A DNA stretch of 32,609 nucleotides from Alloalcanivorax gelatiniphagus. GTDB lineage: Bacteria; Pseudomonadota; Gammaproteobacteria; Pseudomonadales; Alcanivoracaceae. Below, one piece after another: positions 24,336-31,967 of the stretch (positions are counted from its first letter, which is position 1; every line of letters starts with the position of its first letter). Made by a program: the position numbers and the translations under genes. Under the pieces are notes generated by a model. It worked only from the letters and a program-made list of their open reading frames with translations. It searched no databases and was not told where the DNA came from. The stretch covers positions 1-32,609 of the forward strand of contig NZ_VCQT01000021.1 in the NCBI RefSeq assembly GCF_005938655.1, given 5' to 3'.

Positions 24336-24653
24336 ATGTTTCATCGTCTGATCCGCACTCTTGAGCTTTACGACGGTCTGCGCCTGCCGGTGCGCATCGG
24401 CCGGCATGAGCTGTTGCTGTTGCATGAGGAAGGGGAGAGCTGGCTGGTGCAGCGGCGTTGCCCCCACGGCGACTTTCCGCTGGAGCGGGGCAGTGTGCAC
24501 GACGGGGTGCTGCGTTGTCCCGGCCACGGCCTGACGTTTTCCCTGCGCAATGGCCGTTGCCCGGACAATCCGGCGTTCTGCCTGCGCCACTATCGGTTGG
24601 AGTTCGACGGTCCCTGGCTGGGGGTGTCCCTGGACCCGGCCGGCGGCCACTGA
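24336..24653 (+). CDS. Small Rieske [2Fe-2S] protein
   Basis: This 105-aa protein consists of little more than a Rieske domain. The cluster ligands are visible as Cys42-Pro-His44 (RRCPHGDFPLERG) and Cys61-Pro-Gly-His64 (RCPGHGLTFSLRNG), the C-x-H/C-x2-H pattern of Rieske-type ferredoxins and dioxygenase subunits. There is no signal peptide or membrane anchor, so it is likely a soluble electron carrier or the small subunit of an unlinked oxidase. The partner cannot be told from the sequence. I used the ATG at 24336; the frame continues upstream into a REP and is not credible there. It converges on the transglycosylase gene with 5 bp between stops. Confidence 0.87.
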   Translation: MFHRLIRTLELYDGLRLPVRIGRHELLLLHEEGESWLVQRRCPHGDFPLERGSVHDGVLRCPGHGLTFSLRNGRCPDNPAFCLRHYRLEFDGPWLGVSLDPAGGH

Positions 24654-24658
24654 CCGGC

Positions 24659-25291
24659 TCAGCGGCTGGCCACGGTCTCCGGACTGGCCATTTCCAGCTG
24701 ATAACGCAGCCGCAGTTCCTTCACCTTGCGCACGTAGGCCCGGGTCTCCGGGAACGGCGGAATGCCGCCGTAGCGGCGCACATTGCCTTCGCCGGCGTTG
24801 TAGGCGGCCAGCACCTGGTCGAGGGTGGGGAAGCGCTCCTGCAGATAGGCCAGGAAGCGGGTGCCGCCGCGAATATTGTCGGCGGCGTCGAAGGGGTTGC
24901 TGACCTCGAGATAGTCGGCGGTGCCCGGCATCAGCTGCATCAGACCCTGGGCGCCCACCCGGGACACCGCGTAGCGGTCGAACAGGGATTCGGCGTGGAT
25001 CACCGCCTTGACCAGCGCCGGCTCCACCTCGAAATTGCCCGCATTGGCCAGGATCAGGGTGTCGTAACGGTTGCGCTGGAACTCGGACAGGGGCTGCGGC
25101 CGGTAGCTCCACCCCTTGCGCACGGACAGCAGGGTGTAATCGGCACTGACCCGGTCCCGGGGCTGGTCGGTAAACAGGATTTCCCCGTTGGCCCCCCGGT
25201 ATTTGTAGATATTGTCGGCCCCGACGCGCGTGGACACCCCCAGTGCGAGCACCAGTGCCAGCGTCAGGCCGATCACCCCCGTGATCTTCAT
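24659..25291 (-). CDS. Lytic transglycosylase (DUF4124 + SLT domains)
   Basis: This is predicted to be an exported lytic transglycosylase that cleaves the MurNAc-GlcNAc bond in peptidoglycan. The 210-aa protein starts with a signal peptide ([20 protein letters not shown], likely cut near GADN). A DUF4124-like segment ([17 protein letters not shown]) follows, then an SLT catalytic domain from about residue 85. The catalytic glutamate lies in [37 protein letters not shown] and ETRAYVRKV are classical SLT motifs. No lipobox cysteine is seen, so it should be periplasmic rather than a lipoprotein. The ATG at 25291 has a weak ribosome-binding site; a GTG at 25333 would lengthen it by 14 residues. 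Confidence 0.92.
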   Translation of the reverse strand: MKITGVIGLTLALVLALGVSTRVGADNIYKYRGANGEILFTDQPRDRVSADYTLLSVRKGWSYRPQPLSEFQRNRYDTLILANAGNFEVEPALVKAVIHAESLFDRYAVSRVGAQGLMQLMPGTADYLEVSNPFDAADNIRGGTRFLAYLQERFPTLDQVLAAYNAGEGNVRRYGGIPPFPETRAYVRKVKELRLRYQLEMASPETVASR

Positions 25292-25522
25292 GATGTTATG
25301 GTCCAGCCCGATTCCGAACCGTCTTGATACCACAGTCCCGGGGCCCCCGCTAGGTGTGTCGTATCAGATACCACGACCGGTTCTCAGCGTTTCGGCTTAG
25401 GGTTTTTACAAGTGAGGCTGGCGGGGCGGCGCTTCTCTTCACCCACTACTGCCGCCAGCCGGCTCCGATAGTGTTAGCATGCCGCCACGGCGCTCGATAG
25501 GTGAAAAGGTTGAGGAGGACGA

Positions 25523-27088
25523 ATGCTGTCGGATCGGTTGCACGCCTGGGTAGTGAATCTGTCGACCTGGTTGGCGTTCGGGTTGCTGCTGATGTTGTTC
25601 GTGCTGACGCTCACCGCCGCGGTGCTGTGGTTCCAGGACCGCTATCTGCAGAAATCCCACGCGATCCGCCGCAACTATCCACTGATCGGCCGGTTCCGCT
25701 ATTTCTTCGAGCACCTGGGCGAGTTTTTCCGCCAGTATTTCTTCGCCATGGACCGGGAGGAACTGCCGTTCAACCGGGCCCAGCGCAGCTGGGTGTACCG
25801 GGCCGCCAAGGACCTGAGCAACACGGTGGCGTTCGGCACCACCAAGCAGAATACCCCGGGCCGGGTGATCTTCCTCAACACGCCGTACCCGACCCTGGAG
25901 AAGGACGCCGCCCAGACCCTGCCGCTGATGGTCGGGCCCCATGCCCGCCAGCCCTATGTGGCGCGCAGCTTCCATAATATTTCCGGGATGAGCTTCGGGG
26001 CGCTGTCCCGGCCGGCGGTGCGGGCCTTGTCCCGGGGCGCCGGCCACGCCGGCTGCTGGCTGAATACCGGCGAAGGCGGGCTCACCGAAATGCACCTGGA
26101 AGGGGGCGGCGATGTGGTGTTCCAGATCGGCACCGCCTACTACGGCGTGCGCGACGCGGACGGCGAGCTGAGTGACGCCCGGCTGGAGGAAGTGGCGGCG
26201 CTGCCCCAGGTGAAGATGTTCGAGATCAAGCTCAGCCAGGGCGCCAAACCGGGCAAGGGCGGCATTCTGCCCGCCGAGAAGGTGACCCCGGAAATCGCCC
26301 GCATTCGCGGCATTCCGGTGGGCCAGCCGTCGGTGAGCCCCAATGGCCAGCCCGGGGTGCGTTGCGCCGAGGACCTGCTGGACCTGATCGCCCGGGTCCG
26401 CGACGTGACCGGCAAGCCCACCGGCATCAAGACGGTGATCGGCTCCTGGCAGTGGCTGGAGGATCTGTTCGTGGCGATCCACGAGCGCGGCCTGGATAGC
26501 GCTCCGGATTTCATCACCGTGGACAGCGGCGAGGGCGGCACCGGCGCCGCCCCCATGTCGCTGATGGACGATGTGGGCCTGAACCTGGCCGAGTCCCTGC
26601 CGCTGGTGGTGGACCTGCGCGACGGCTTCGGCCTGCAGGAGCGCATCCGCGTGATCGCCTCCGGCAAGCTGATCAACCCGACCATGGTGGCCTGGGCCAT
26701 CGCCATGGGCGCCGACTTCTGCGTCTCCGCCCGGGGCTATATGTTCGCCCTGGGCTGCATCCAGGCGATGCAATGCAACCGCAATACCTGCCCCACCGGC
26801 GTCACCACCCACAATCCACGGCTGCAGCGCGGCCTGGTGCCGGCGGAAAAAGGCCGGCGGGTGGCGCACTTCCACGCCAATCTGGTCAAGGAAGTGGAAA
26901 CCATCGCCCATGCCTGCGGTGTGGGCGAGCCCCGCCAGTTGCGCCGCCACCATGCGCGCATGGTCAACGCCAATGGCGATTCCATGCCGCTGGAGGAACT
27001 GTGGCCGCCCATCGAGCCGGGCCTGTATCTGCGCCAGGGCCGCCCCAGCCTGCACGCGCCCCTGGCGCGCTTCCGGGTGGGCACCTGA
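25523..27088 (+). CDS. Membrane-anchored FMN-binding glutamate synthase-family protein
   Basis: This 521-aa protein has an N-terminal membrane segment (about residues 15-37, TWLAFGLLLMLFVLTLTAAV) followed by the FMN-binding domain of the glutamate synthase large subunit. Visible are NISGMSFGALSRPAVRALS, LNTGEGGLTEMH, FEIKLSQGAKPGKGG, ITVDSGEGGTGAAP and a C-x5-C-x4-C cluster (Cys412, Cys418, Cys423 in GCIQAMQCNRNTCPTG) that resembles the [3Fe-4S] site of GltB. It lacks the glutaminase and GXGXG domains of GltB, so the actual reaction is unproven. GAGGAGG precedes the ATG at 25523. Glutathione reductase follows 30 bp downstream, suggesting a shared transcript. Confidence 0.92.
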   Translation: MLSDRLHAWVVNLSTWLAFGLLLMLFVLTLTAAVLWFQDRYLQKSHAIRRNYPLIGRFRYFFEHLGEFFRQYFFAMDREELPFNRAQRSWVYRAAKDLSNTVAFGTTKQNTPGRVIFLNTPYPTLEKDAAQTLPLMVGPHARQPYVARSFHNISGMSFGALSRPAVRALSRGAGHAGCWLNTGEGGLTEMHLEGGGDVVFQIGTAYYGVRDADGELSDARLEEVAALPQVKMFEIKLSQGAKPGKGGILPAEKVTPEIARIRGIPVGQPSVSPNGQPGVRCAEDLLDLIARVRDVTGKPTGIKTVIGSWQWLEDLFVAIHERGLDSAPDFITVDSGEGGTGAAPMSLMDDVGLNLAESLPLVVDLRDGFGLQERIRVIASGKLINPTMVAWAIAMGADFCVSARGYMFALGCIQAMQCNRNTCPTGVTTHNPRLQRGLVPAEKGRRVAHFHANLVKEVETIAHACGVGEPRQLRRHHARMVNANGDSMPLEELWPPIEPGLYLRQGRPSLHAPLARFRVGT

Positions 27089-27118
27089 TGATCAAGAACC
27101 CGACACAAGGAGATTCCA

Positions 27119-28486
27119 TTGGCTAACGATTTCGATCTGGTGGTGATCGGCGCCGGTTCCGGTGGCGTGCGCGCCGCCCGCATGGCCGCCGGCCACGGCG
27201 CCCGGGTGGCGATCATCGAGGAGCGGTTCTTCGGCGGCACCTGCGTCAACGTGGGCTGCGTGCCGAAGAAACTGTTCGCCTACGGCGCCGGCTTCGCCAA
27301 TGAATTCCAGCTGGCCGCCGACTACGGCTATACCGTGGACGGCTGGTCCTTCGACTGGGCCACCCTGCGCGACAACAAAACCCGGGAGATCGCGCGGCTC
27401 AACGGCATCTACCGTCGCCTGCTCGACAATGCCGGCGTCACCGTCTTCGAAGGCCACGGCCGCATCGAAGGCCCGGGCCGGGTGAGCGTGGACGGCGACC
27501 GTCAGCTCAGCGCCGGGCACATCCTGATCGCCACCGGCGGCAAGCCGTTCGTGCCGGAGTTTCCCGGCAACGAGCGGGTACGCATCTCCGACGACCTGTT
27601 CTATCTGGACAAGCTGCCGGACACCGTGGCGGTGGTGGGCGGCGGCTACATCGCCAGTGAATTCGCCTCCATCCTCAACGGCCTGGGCGTCACCGTGCAT
27701 CAGCTGTACCGCCGCGAGCTGTTCCTGCGCGGCTTCGACCACGATGTGCGGGTGTTCGTCGCCGAGCAGATGGGCGCCCACGGCGTGAAGCTGCATTTCA
27801 ACACCGATGTGGCGTCGGTGCAGGAGCGCGACGGGCGCCAGGTACTGAACCTGACCGGCGGCGGCGAACTGGTGGTCGACGAGGTGTTCTATGCCACCGG
27901 CCGGGTGCCACGCCTGGACGGCCTGCTGGCCGACGGGGTGAGCCTGGACACCGGCGACAACGGCGCGGTGCGGGTGGACGACCAGCTGCGCACCTCCATG
28001 GACGGCGTTTACGCGCTTGGCGATGTGACCGACCGTCTGCAATTGACGCCGGTGGCCCTGGCCGAAGGCACCTGGTTGGCCGCCTGGCTGTTTGCCAAGG
28101 ACAAGCCCCAGGGGCCGGTGGACTACCGGGATGTGCCCACGGCGGTGTTCTGCCAGCCCAATATCGGCACCGTGGGCCTCACCGAGGAGCAGGCCCTGGA
28201 GCGCCACGCCACGGTGCGTGTGTACCGGGGCCGGTTCCGGCCGATGCGCTACACCCTCGGCGATATCCAGGAGAAAACCCTGGTGAAACTGATCGTCGAC
28301 GACGCCAGTGACCGGGTGGTGGGGCTGCACATGGCCGGTGAGGAAGCGGCGGAGATTACCCAGGGCTTCGCGGTGGCGATCCGCATGGGTGCCACCAAGG
28401 CGGACTTCGACGCCACCCTCGGCATCCATCCCTCCTCGGCGGAGGAGTTCGTCACCCTGCGCCAGGGCGAGACCGTCAGCCGCTGA
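27119..28486 (+). CDS. gorA: Glutathione-disulfide reductase
   Basis: This enzyme reduces glutathione disulfide with NADPH and keeps the cytosolic thiol pool reduced. The 455-aa flavoprotein has the FAD-binding motif VIGAGSGGVRAARMAA, the redox-active pair Cys42/Cys47 in GGTCVNVGCVPKK, the NAD(P)H fold VVGGGYIASEFASIL, YRRELFLRGFD with arginines that fit NADPH preference, YALGDVTDRLQLTPVA and the C-terminal GIHPSSAEEF with the catalytic histidine. Start is TTG at 27119, with AAGGAG (27107-27112) at ideal 6-base spacing. It lies 30 bp after the GltB-like gene. A degenerate REP begins at its stop codon. Confidence 0.95.
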   Translation: MANDFDLVVIGAGSGGVRAARMAAGHGARVAIIEERFFGGTCVNVGCVPKKLFAYGAGFANEFQLAADYGYTVDGWSFDWATLRDNKTREIARLNGIYRRLLDNAGVTVFEGHGRIEGPGRVSVDGDRQLSAGHILIATGGKPFVPEFPGNERVRISDDLFYLDKLPDTVAVVGGGYIASEFASILNGLGVTVHQLYRRELFLRGFDHDVRVFVAEQMGAHGVKLHFNTDVASVQERDGRQVLNLTGGGELVVDEVFYATGRVPRLDGLLADGVSLDTGDNGAVRVDDQLRTSMDGVYALGDVTDRLQLTPVALAEGTWLAAWLFAKDKPQGPVDYRDVPTAVFCQPNIGTVGLTEEQALERHATVRVYRGRFRPMRYTLGDIQEKTLVKLIVDDASDRVVGLHMAGEEAAEITQGFAVAIRMGATKADFDATLGIHPSSAEEFVTLRQGETVSR

Positions 28487-28601
28487 TCGTGGCTAAAGCC
28501 GCTCACGGCGGCGGCTTAGCCTTGCTCCGTAGGAGCGACTTCAGTCGCGATGTCACGATCAATGGTGGTGCCATCGTCATCGCGGCTAAAGCCGCTCCTA
28601 C
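28486..28601. repeat. REP group between gorA and the P450 gene
   Basis: A degenerate inverted copy begins at the gorA stop codon (about 28486-28504), followed by a forward GAC-type copy (28529-28551) and an inverted copy (28579-28601). The last copy's GTAG, read on the minus strand, supplies the TAG stop codon of the P450 gene at 28598-28600. Confidence 0.8.
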
Positions 28602-29947
28602 CGGAACCGCTCCAGGGTCACCGGCAGGCCGTCCTTGGGCACCGGCAAACTGGTGGTGTCCACCGGCATTTCGTAGCCCTCCGGCACCGACCAGCGCCAG
28701 CGCAGCAGCACCTGGTGCAGAATCGCCTTCACCTGCATGTCGGCGAAGTGCAGCCCGATGCACTTGTGGGCGCCGCCGCCGAACGGCACCCAGGCGAACG
28801 GATGCACCTTGTCTTCCCGGCGTGCCTCGCTGAACCGCTCCGGATCGAAGCGCTCCGGGTCCGGCCAGTATTCCTCCATGTAGTGGGTGAAGTAGGGCGC
28901 CACGGTGACGAAGGTGCCGGCGGGAATATAGTGGCCCTGGTATTCCACATCTCGCACCGTGCGGCGGGGCAGGGACGGCACCGGCGCGCACAGGCGCAGG
29001 GCTTCCTTGATCGCCAGGGTGATGCCTTCCAGGCGCTCCAGATCGTCGTGCTCGAGCTGCTCCTTGTTCAGGGCCAGGCTTTCCTGGCGTAGCCGTTCCT
29101 GCCATTGGGGATTGCGGGCCAGCTGATAGAACAGGTTGGACAGGGTGATGGTGGTGGTGTCGTGGGCGGCCATCATCAGGAAGATCATATGGTTGACCAC
29201 GTCCTCGTCGGAGAATCGGTGGCCGTCCTCGGTGGTGGCGTGGCAAAGGGCGCTGAACAGGTCATCGCCCCGGCTGGCCCGTTTGGCCGGGATTTCCTCC
29301 CGGAACAGTTGCTCCAGAACCCGCCGCCCGCGCAACCCCCGGGACCAGCGCAGCCCGGGCACCGGAAAGCGCAGCAGGGCGGTGCCGGCCCGCACCGTGT
29401 CGACGAAGGCCCGGTTGATGCGTTCCGCCCTTGGCCCCAGCTGGCTGCCCATGAACACGTCCGTGGCCAGGTCCAGGGTCAGCTGCTTGACCCGGGGCAG
29501 CACCTGGATCGGCCCCTGCGCCGGCCAGGCCGCCAGGCCGTCGGCGATGCGCGGCCCCATCCGTTGCAGATAGCCCTGCAGCGCCGGCCGGGTAAAAGCC
29601 TGCTGCATGATGCGCCGATGCCAGCGGTGCTCCTCGAAATCCAGCAGCATGATGCCGCGATGAAAGAACGGGCCGATAAAGAAGTCCCAGCCGCCGTGGT
29701 TGGAGAACAGCTCGCCCTTGTTCATCAGCACGAACTGGTTGGCGTCGGCGCCCAGCATTTGCACGATGCGCAGCCCGAACAGGGAGGTCCAGGACACCGG
29801 CCCGTAACTGTCATAGCGGGCGCGCAACATGCCGACGGGATCGCGCAGGCTCTTCAGGGTGTTGCCGATCACCGGCAGACCCGGGTCGCCGGGAACCGGC
29901 TTGAGGGTACTGCCCGATGGCACCCGGGCCAGGGGGGTGACGGTCAT
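28598..29947 (-). CDS. Cytochrome P450
   Basis: This 449-aa haem-thiolate monooxygenase has the I-helix motif MMAAHDTTTITLS, the K-helix ExxR in IKEALRL, a PDPERFDPERFSE meander and the haem-binding loop FGGGAHKCIG with Cys396 as the axial ligand. The helix sequences look unlike the CYP153 alkane hydroxylases of marine hydrocarbon degraders and more like the CYP51/CYP120-type branch; substrate is unknown. There is no membrane anchor, and no ferredoxin or reductase gene is next to it, so electrons must come from elsewhere. AAGGAG lies 8 bases before the ATG at 29947. Its TAG stop is provided by a REP element. Confidence 0.93.
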   Translation of the reverse strand: MTVTPLARVPSGSTLKPVPGDPGLPVIGNTLKSLRDPVGMLRARYDSYGPVSWTSLFGLRIVQMLGADANQFVLMNKGELFSNHGGWDFFIGPFFHRGIMLLDFEEHRWHRRIMQQAFTRPALQGYLQRMGPRIADGLAAWPAQGPIQVLPRVKQLTLDLATDVFMGSQLGPRAERINRAFVDTVRAGTALLRFPVPGLRWSRGLRGRRVLEQLFREEIPAKRASRGDDLFSALCHATTEDGHRFSDEDVVNHMIFLMMAAHDTTTITLSNLFYQLARNPQWQERLRQESLALNKEQLEHDDLERLEGITLAIKEALRLCAPVPSLPRRTVRDVEYQGHYIPAGTFVTVAPYFTHYMEEYWPDPERFDPERFSEARREDKVHPFAWVPFGGGAHKCIGLHFADMQVKAILHQVLLRWRWSVPEGYEMPVDTTSLPVPKDGLPVTLERFR

Positions 29948-30024
29948 GAAGATCGCTCCTTGATGGGGTAAACGCCATGTATATTTCGCCATGCTGGACC
30001 GCCGGGCAGCCGGCGGCAAGAGCA

Positions 30025-30053
30025 GGTAAATGACTTTCCGTTGTACATTTACC
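30025..30053. promoter_or_regulatory. Inverted repeat upstream of the P450 gene
   Basis: GGTAAATG (30025-30032) and CATTTACC (30046-30053) are perfect 8-bp arms with a 13-bp spacer, 78-106 bp upstream of the P450 start. A related half-site GGTAAACG lies at 29967-29974. It looks like a regulator-binding site; no regulator gene is adjacent. Confidence 0.42.
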
Positions 30054-30138
30054 CGGCGATTCCGGCGCCGCTGGCCACGGAACGAACAATCCGCGCCAAG
30101 GGCCCGTCACAGGCCGCGGGGAGACGATCTTCAACCTA

Positions 30139-30173
30139 TTGTTCACGCAGTTATCCACAGTTTCTGTGGACTA
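30139..30173. promoter_or_regulatory. DnaA-box cluster / inverted repeat upstream of parA
   Basis: TTATCCACA at 30151-30159 matches the strict DnaA box consensus. Two weaker candidates flank it: TTGTTCACG (30139-30147) and, inverted, TGTGGACTA (30165-30173). TCCACAG and CTGTGGA (30154-30160, 30164-30170) form a perfect hairpin with a 3-nt loop. The rest of the 370-bp gap between the P450 and parA genes (29948-30317) holds no gene I can support. Confidence 0.5.
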
Positions 30174-30317
30174 TCCCGGCGCCGGGAAAATCTTGCGATA
30201 CCGCCGACGGTCACGGCGCGCCGGCCTGGGAGCGGGGCCGGCGCATGTGTATCATTTTCAGCACGGTCAAATTCCGCCGGCCGTCCGCTGACGGCGGCGA
30301 TCCACGGAGGAGAGTGC

Positions 30318-31100
30318 ATGCGCAGAGTGGTGTTCAATCGCAAGGGTGGCGTGGGCAAGTCCAGCATCACCGTCAATCTGGCGGCGATCAGCGCCGCCGG
30401 CGGGCGCAAGACCCTGGTGGTGGACCTGGACCCGCAGTGCAACGCCAGCCAGTATCTGCTCGGCATGCAGGCCTACGGCCACGACAACGGCCCGACGCCG
30501 AACATCGGCACCTTTTTCTCCCAGAGCCTGTCGTTCAAACTCAAGGAGAAGGCCCCCCGGGACTATGTGCACACCACCCGTTTCGAGAACCTCTACCTGC
30601 TGCCGTCGGACGCCGGGCTGGGCGAGATCGAGCACCTGCTGGAGTCCAAGCACAAGATCTACAAGCTGCGCGGGCTGCTCAAAAGCCTTAGCCGGGAGTT
30701 CGACGAGATCTATGTGGACACGCCGCCGGCGTTCAACTTCTACACGCTGTCGGCGCTGATCGCCGCCGACCGGGTGCTGATCCCGTTCGACTGCGACGCC
30801 TTTTCCCGCAAGGCGCTCTACACCCTGCTGGAGAACATCCAGGAGGTGCGCGAGGACCACAATGAGGATCTGATGCTGGAAGGCATCGTGGTGAACCAGT
30901 TCCAGCCCCGCGCCCGGTTGCCCCAGGAACTGGTGGCGTCCCTGGAGGAGGAGGGCCTGCCGATGCTGGCCAGCCGGCTGTCCGCCAGCGTCGCCATGCG
31001 CGAATCCCACGAGCTGGCCACACCGCTGGTGAACTGGAACCCCCGCCACAAGCTCACCGAGGAATACCTGGCCCTGTTCCGCGAGCTGGCCGCCCGCTGA
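30318..31100 (+). CDS. ParA family ATPase, orphan
   Basis: This 260-aa protein is a P-loop ATPase of the ParA/Soj/MinD class. It has the deviant Walker A motif NRKGGVGKSSITVNLA at residues 7-22, Walker A' in VVDLDPQCNASQ, and DEIYVDTPPAFNFYTLSAL. Such proteins segregate DNA or position large protein assemblies. There is no N-terminal DNA-binding extension, and no parB or parS-like site follows, so it is an orphan whose cargo is unknown. GGAGGAGA (30306-30313) precedes the ATG at 30318. A DnaA-box-like hairpin lies 145 bp upstream, and a terminator follows at 31120-31157. Confidence 0.9.
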   Translation: MRRVVFNRKGGVGKSSITVNLAAISAAGGRKTLVVDLDPQCNASQYLLGMQAYGHDNGPTPNIGTFFSQSLSFKLKEKAPRDYVHTTRFENLYLLPSDAGLGEIEHLLESKHKIYKLRGLLKSLSREFDEIYVDTPPAFNFYTLSALIAADRVLIPFDCDAFSRKALYTLLENIQEVREDHNEDLMLEGIVVNQFQPRARLPQELVASLEEEGLPMLASRLSASVAMRESHELATPLVNWNPRHKLTEEYLALFRELAAR

Positions 31101-31119
31101 GGGCCGTTCCGGCATTGGT

Positions 31120-31157
31120 AAAAGCCCGTCGCTTGTACTATCTTGCGCGGGCTTTTT
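31120..31157 (+). terminator. Terminator downstream of parA
   Basis: AAAAGCCCG (31120-31128) pairs with CGGGCTTTT (31148-31156), extended by CGC/GCG across a single bulged T. The stem runs into a T tract. The loop contains TACTAT (31136-31141), which could double as a -10 element for the next gene. Confidence 0.75.
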
Positions 31158-31190
31158 GATATGCGGGTTTGACCGGTCTGGAGGGACCTT

Positions 31191-31895
31191 ATGCACACAC
31201 TGACGCGCAGCGCCATGCTGGCCGTACTGTTGATGCCCATGTTCGCCCAGGCGGCGGTGCAACAGGCGGACCTGTCGAACCTGGAGCGCGAGCTTTGGCA
31301 GGTGCGCACCAACTTCCATATGTACGGCCTGATGGACGGCGACCGGGTCTACCTGAAGACCCTGGGCGAGCGGATCAGCGGGGTCAATGACGCCCTCGAC
31401 GGCCTGGCCGCCGACACCGATCCGGAGAGCCCCTGGCTGGCCGACCTGCGCCGCCAATGGCAGGGCTTCGACGCCGACCCGGACCGGGAGCCGCTGCGGT
31501 TCGACCGGGTGCCCACCGCCATGGTGGAGCAACTGGACACGGTGGAAGACGCCGAGCTCGGTGATTACGACGACGTCCACGAGCTGCTGGCCCACCTGCA
31601 GCGCATCACCGCCGTCTACACCGCCATCGTGGCGGTGAACGAGGACCTGCCCGGCGAGGCGGAATCCGAGGACGACTTCCGCGCCCGGCTCACCGCCTTC
31701 GACGCCCACCTGGAGCAGGTGCGCCTTCACCACGACGGCGATACCCCGGTGGCCAGCGCGCTCAAGGAAGCCAAGGTGAAGTGGCAGTTCGTGCGCCCCT
31801 CGCTGGTCAGGTTCGGCGGCGACGCGGTGCCGTTTCTGGTGTACCGCTACAGCAACCGCATCGGCGCCGACCTGGAAGCAGCCATCACCCCCTGA
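31191..31895 (+). CDS. Secreted protein of unknown function
   Basis: I do not recognise this 234-aa protein. It begins with a convincing Sec signal peptide (MHTLTRSAMLAVLLMPMFAQA, likely cut after the final AQA), so the mature protein should be periplasmic. The mature part is acidic and helical: LSNLERELWQVRTNFHMYG, several DAL/DDV segments, FRARLTAFDAHLEQVRLHHDGD and a C-terminal FVRPSLVRFGGDAVPFLVYRYSNRI. No cysteines or metal motifs stand out. GGAGGGA precedes the ATG at 31191. It sits downstream of parA but behind a terminator, so it is probably independently transcribed. A single REP follows. Confidence 0.8.
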   Translation: MHTLTRSAMLAVLLMPMFAQAAVQQADLSNLERELWQVRTNFHMYGLMDGDRVYLKTLGERISGVNDALDGLAADTDPESPWLADLRRQWQGFDADPDREPLRFDRVPTAMVEQLDTVEDAELGDYDDVHELLAHLQRITAVYTAIVAVNEDLPGEAESEDDFRARLTAFDAHLEQVRLHHDGDTPVASALKEAKVKWQFVRPSLVRFGGDAVPFLVYRYSNRIGADLEAAITP

Positions 31896-31915
31896 TCCCC
31901 TCGGCCAGGCTCCCT

Positions 31916-31938
31916 GTAGGAGCGGTTTCAGCCGCGAT
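31916..31938 (+). repeat. Single REP element
   Basis: A lone forward copy with GGTTTCAGCC in the loop region, so the stem has one G:U-type position. It lies between the secreted protein gene and the convergent PHA synthase-like gene. Confidence 0.8.
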
Positions 31939-31967
31939 AACACCCACGGGAGCCCCTAAAACCACCC

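Noticed and set aside
25439-27055. 538-codon minus-strand open frame opposite the GltB-like gene
   Set aside because: Antisense shadow; the plus strand encodes a clear FMN/Fe-S protein with conserved cysteines.
28598-29947. CYP153 alkane hydroxylase
   Set aside because: The I-helix and haem-loop sequences do not look like CYP153, and no ferredoxin/reductase partners are adjacent; kept as a P450 of unknown substrate.
30267-31943. 558-codon minus-strand open frame opposite parA and the secreted protein gene
   Set aside because: It spans two real plus-strand genes and a terminator, and begins in REP sequence; no protein-like motifs.
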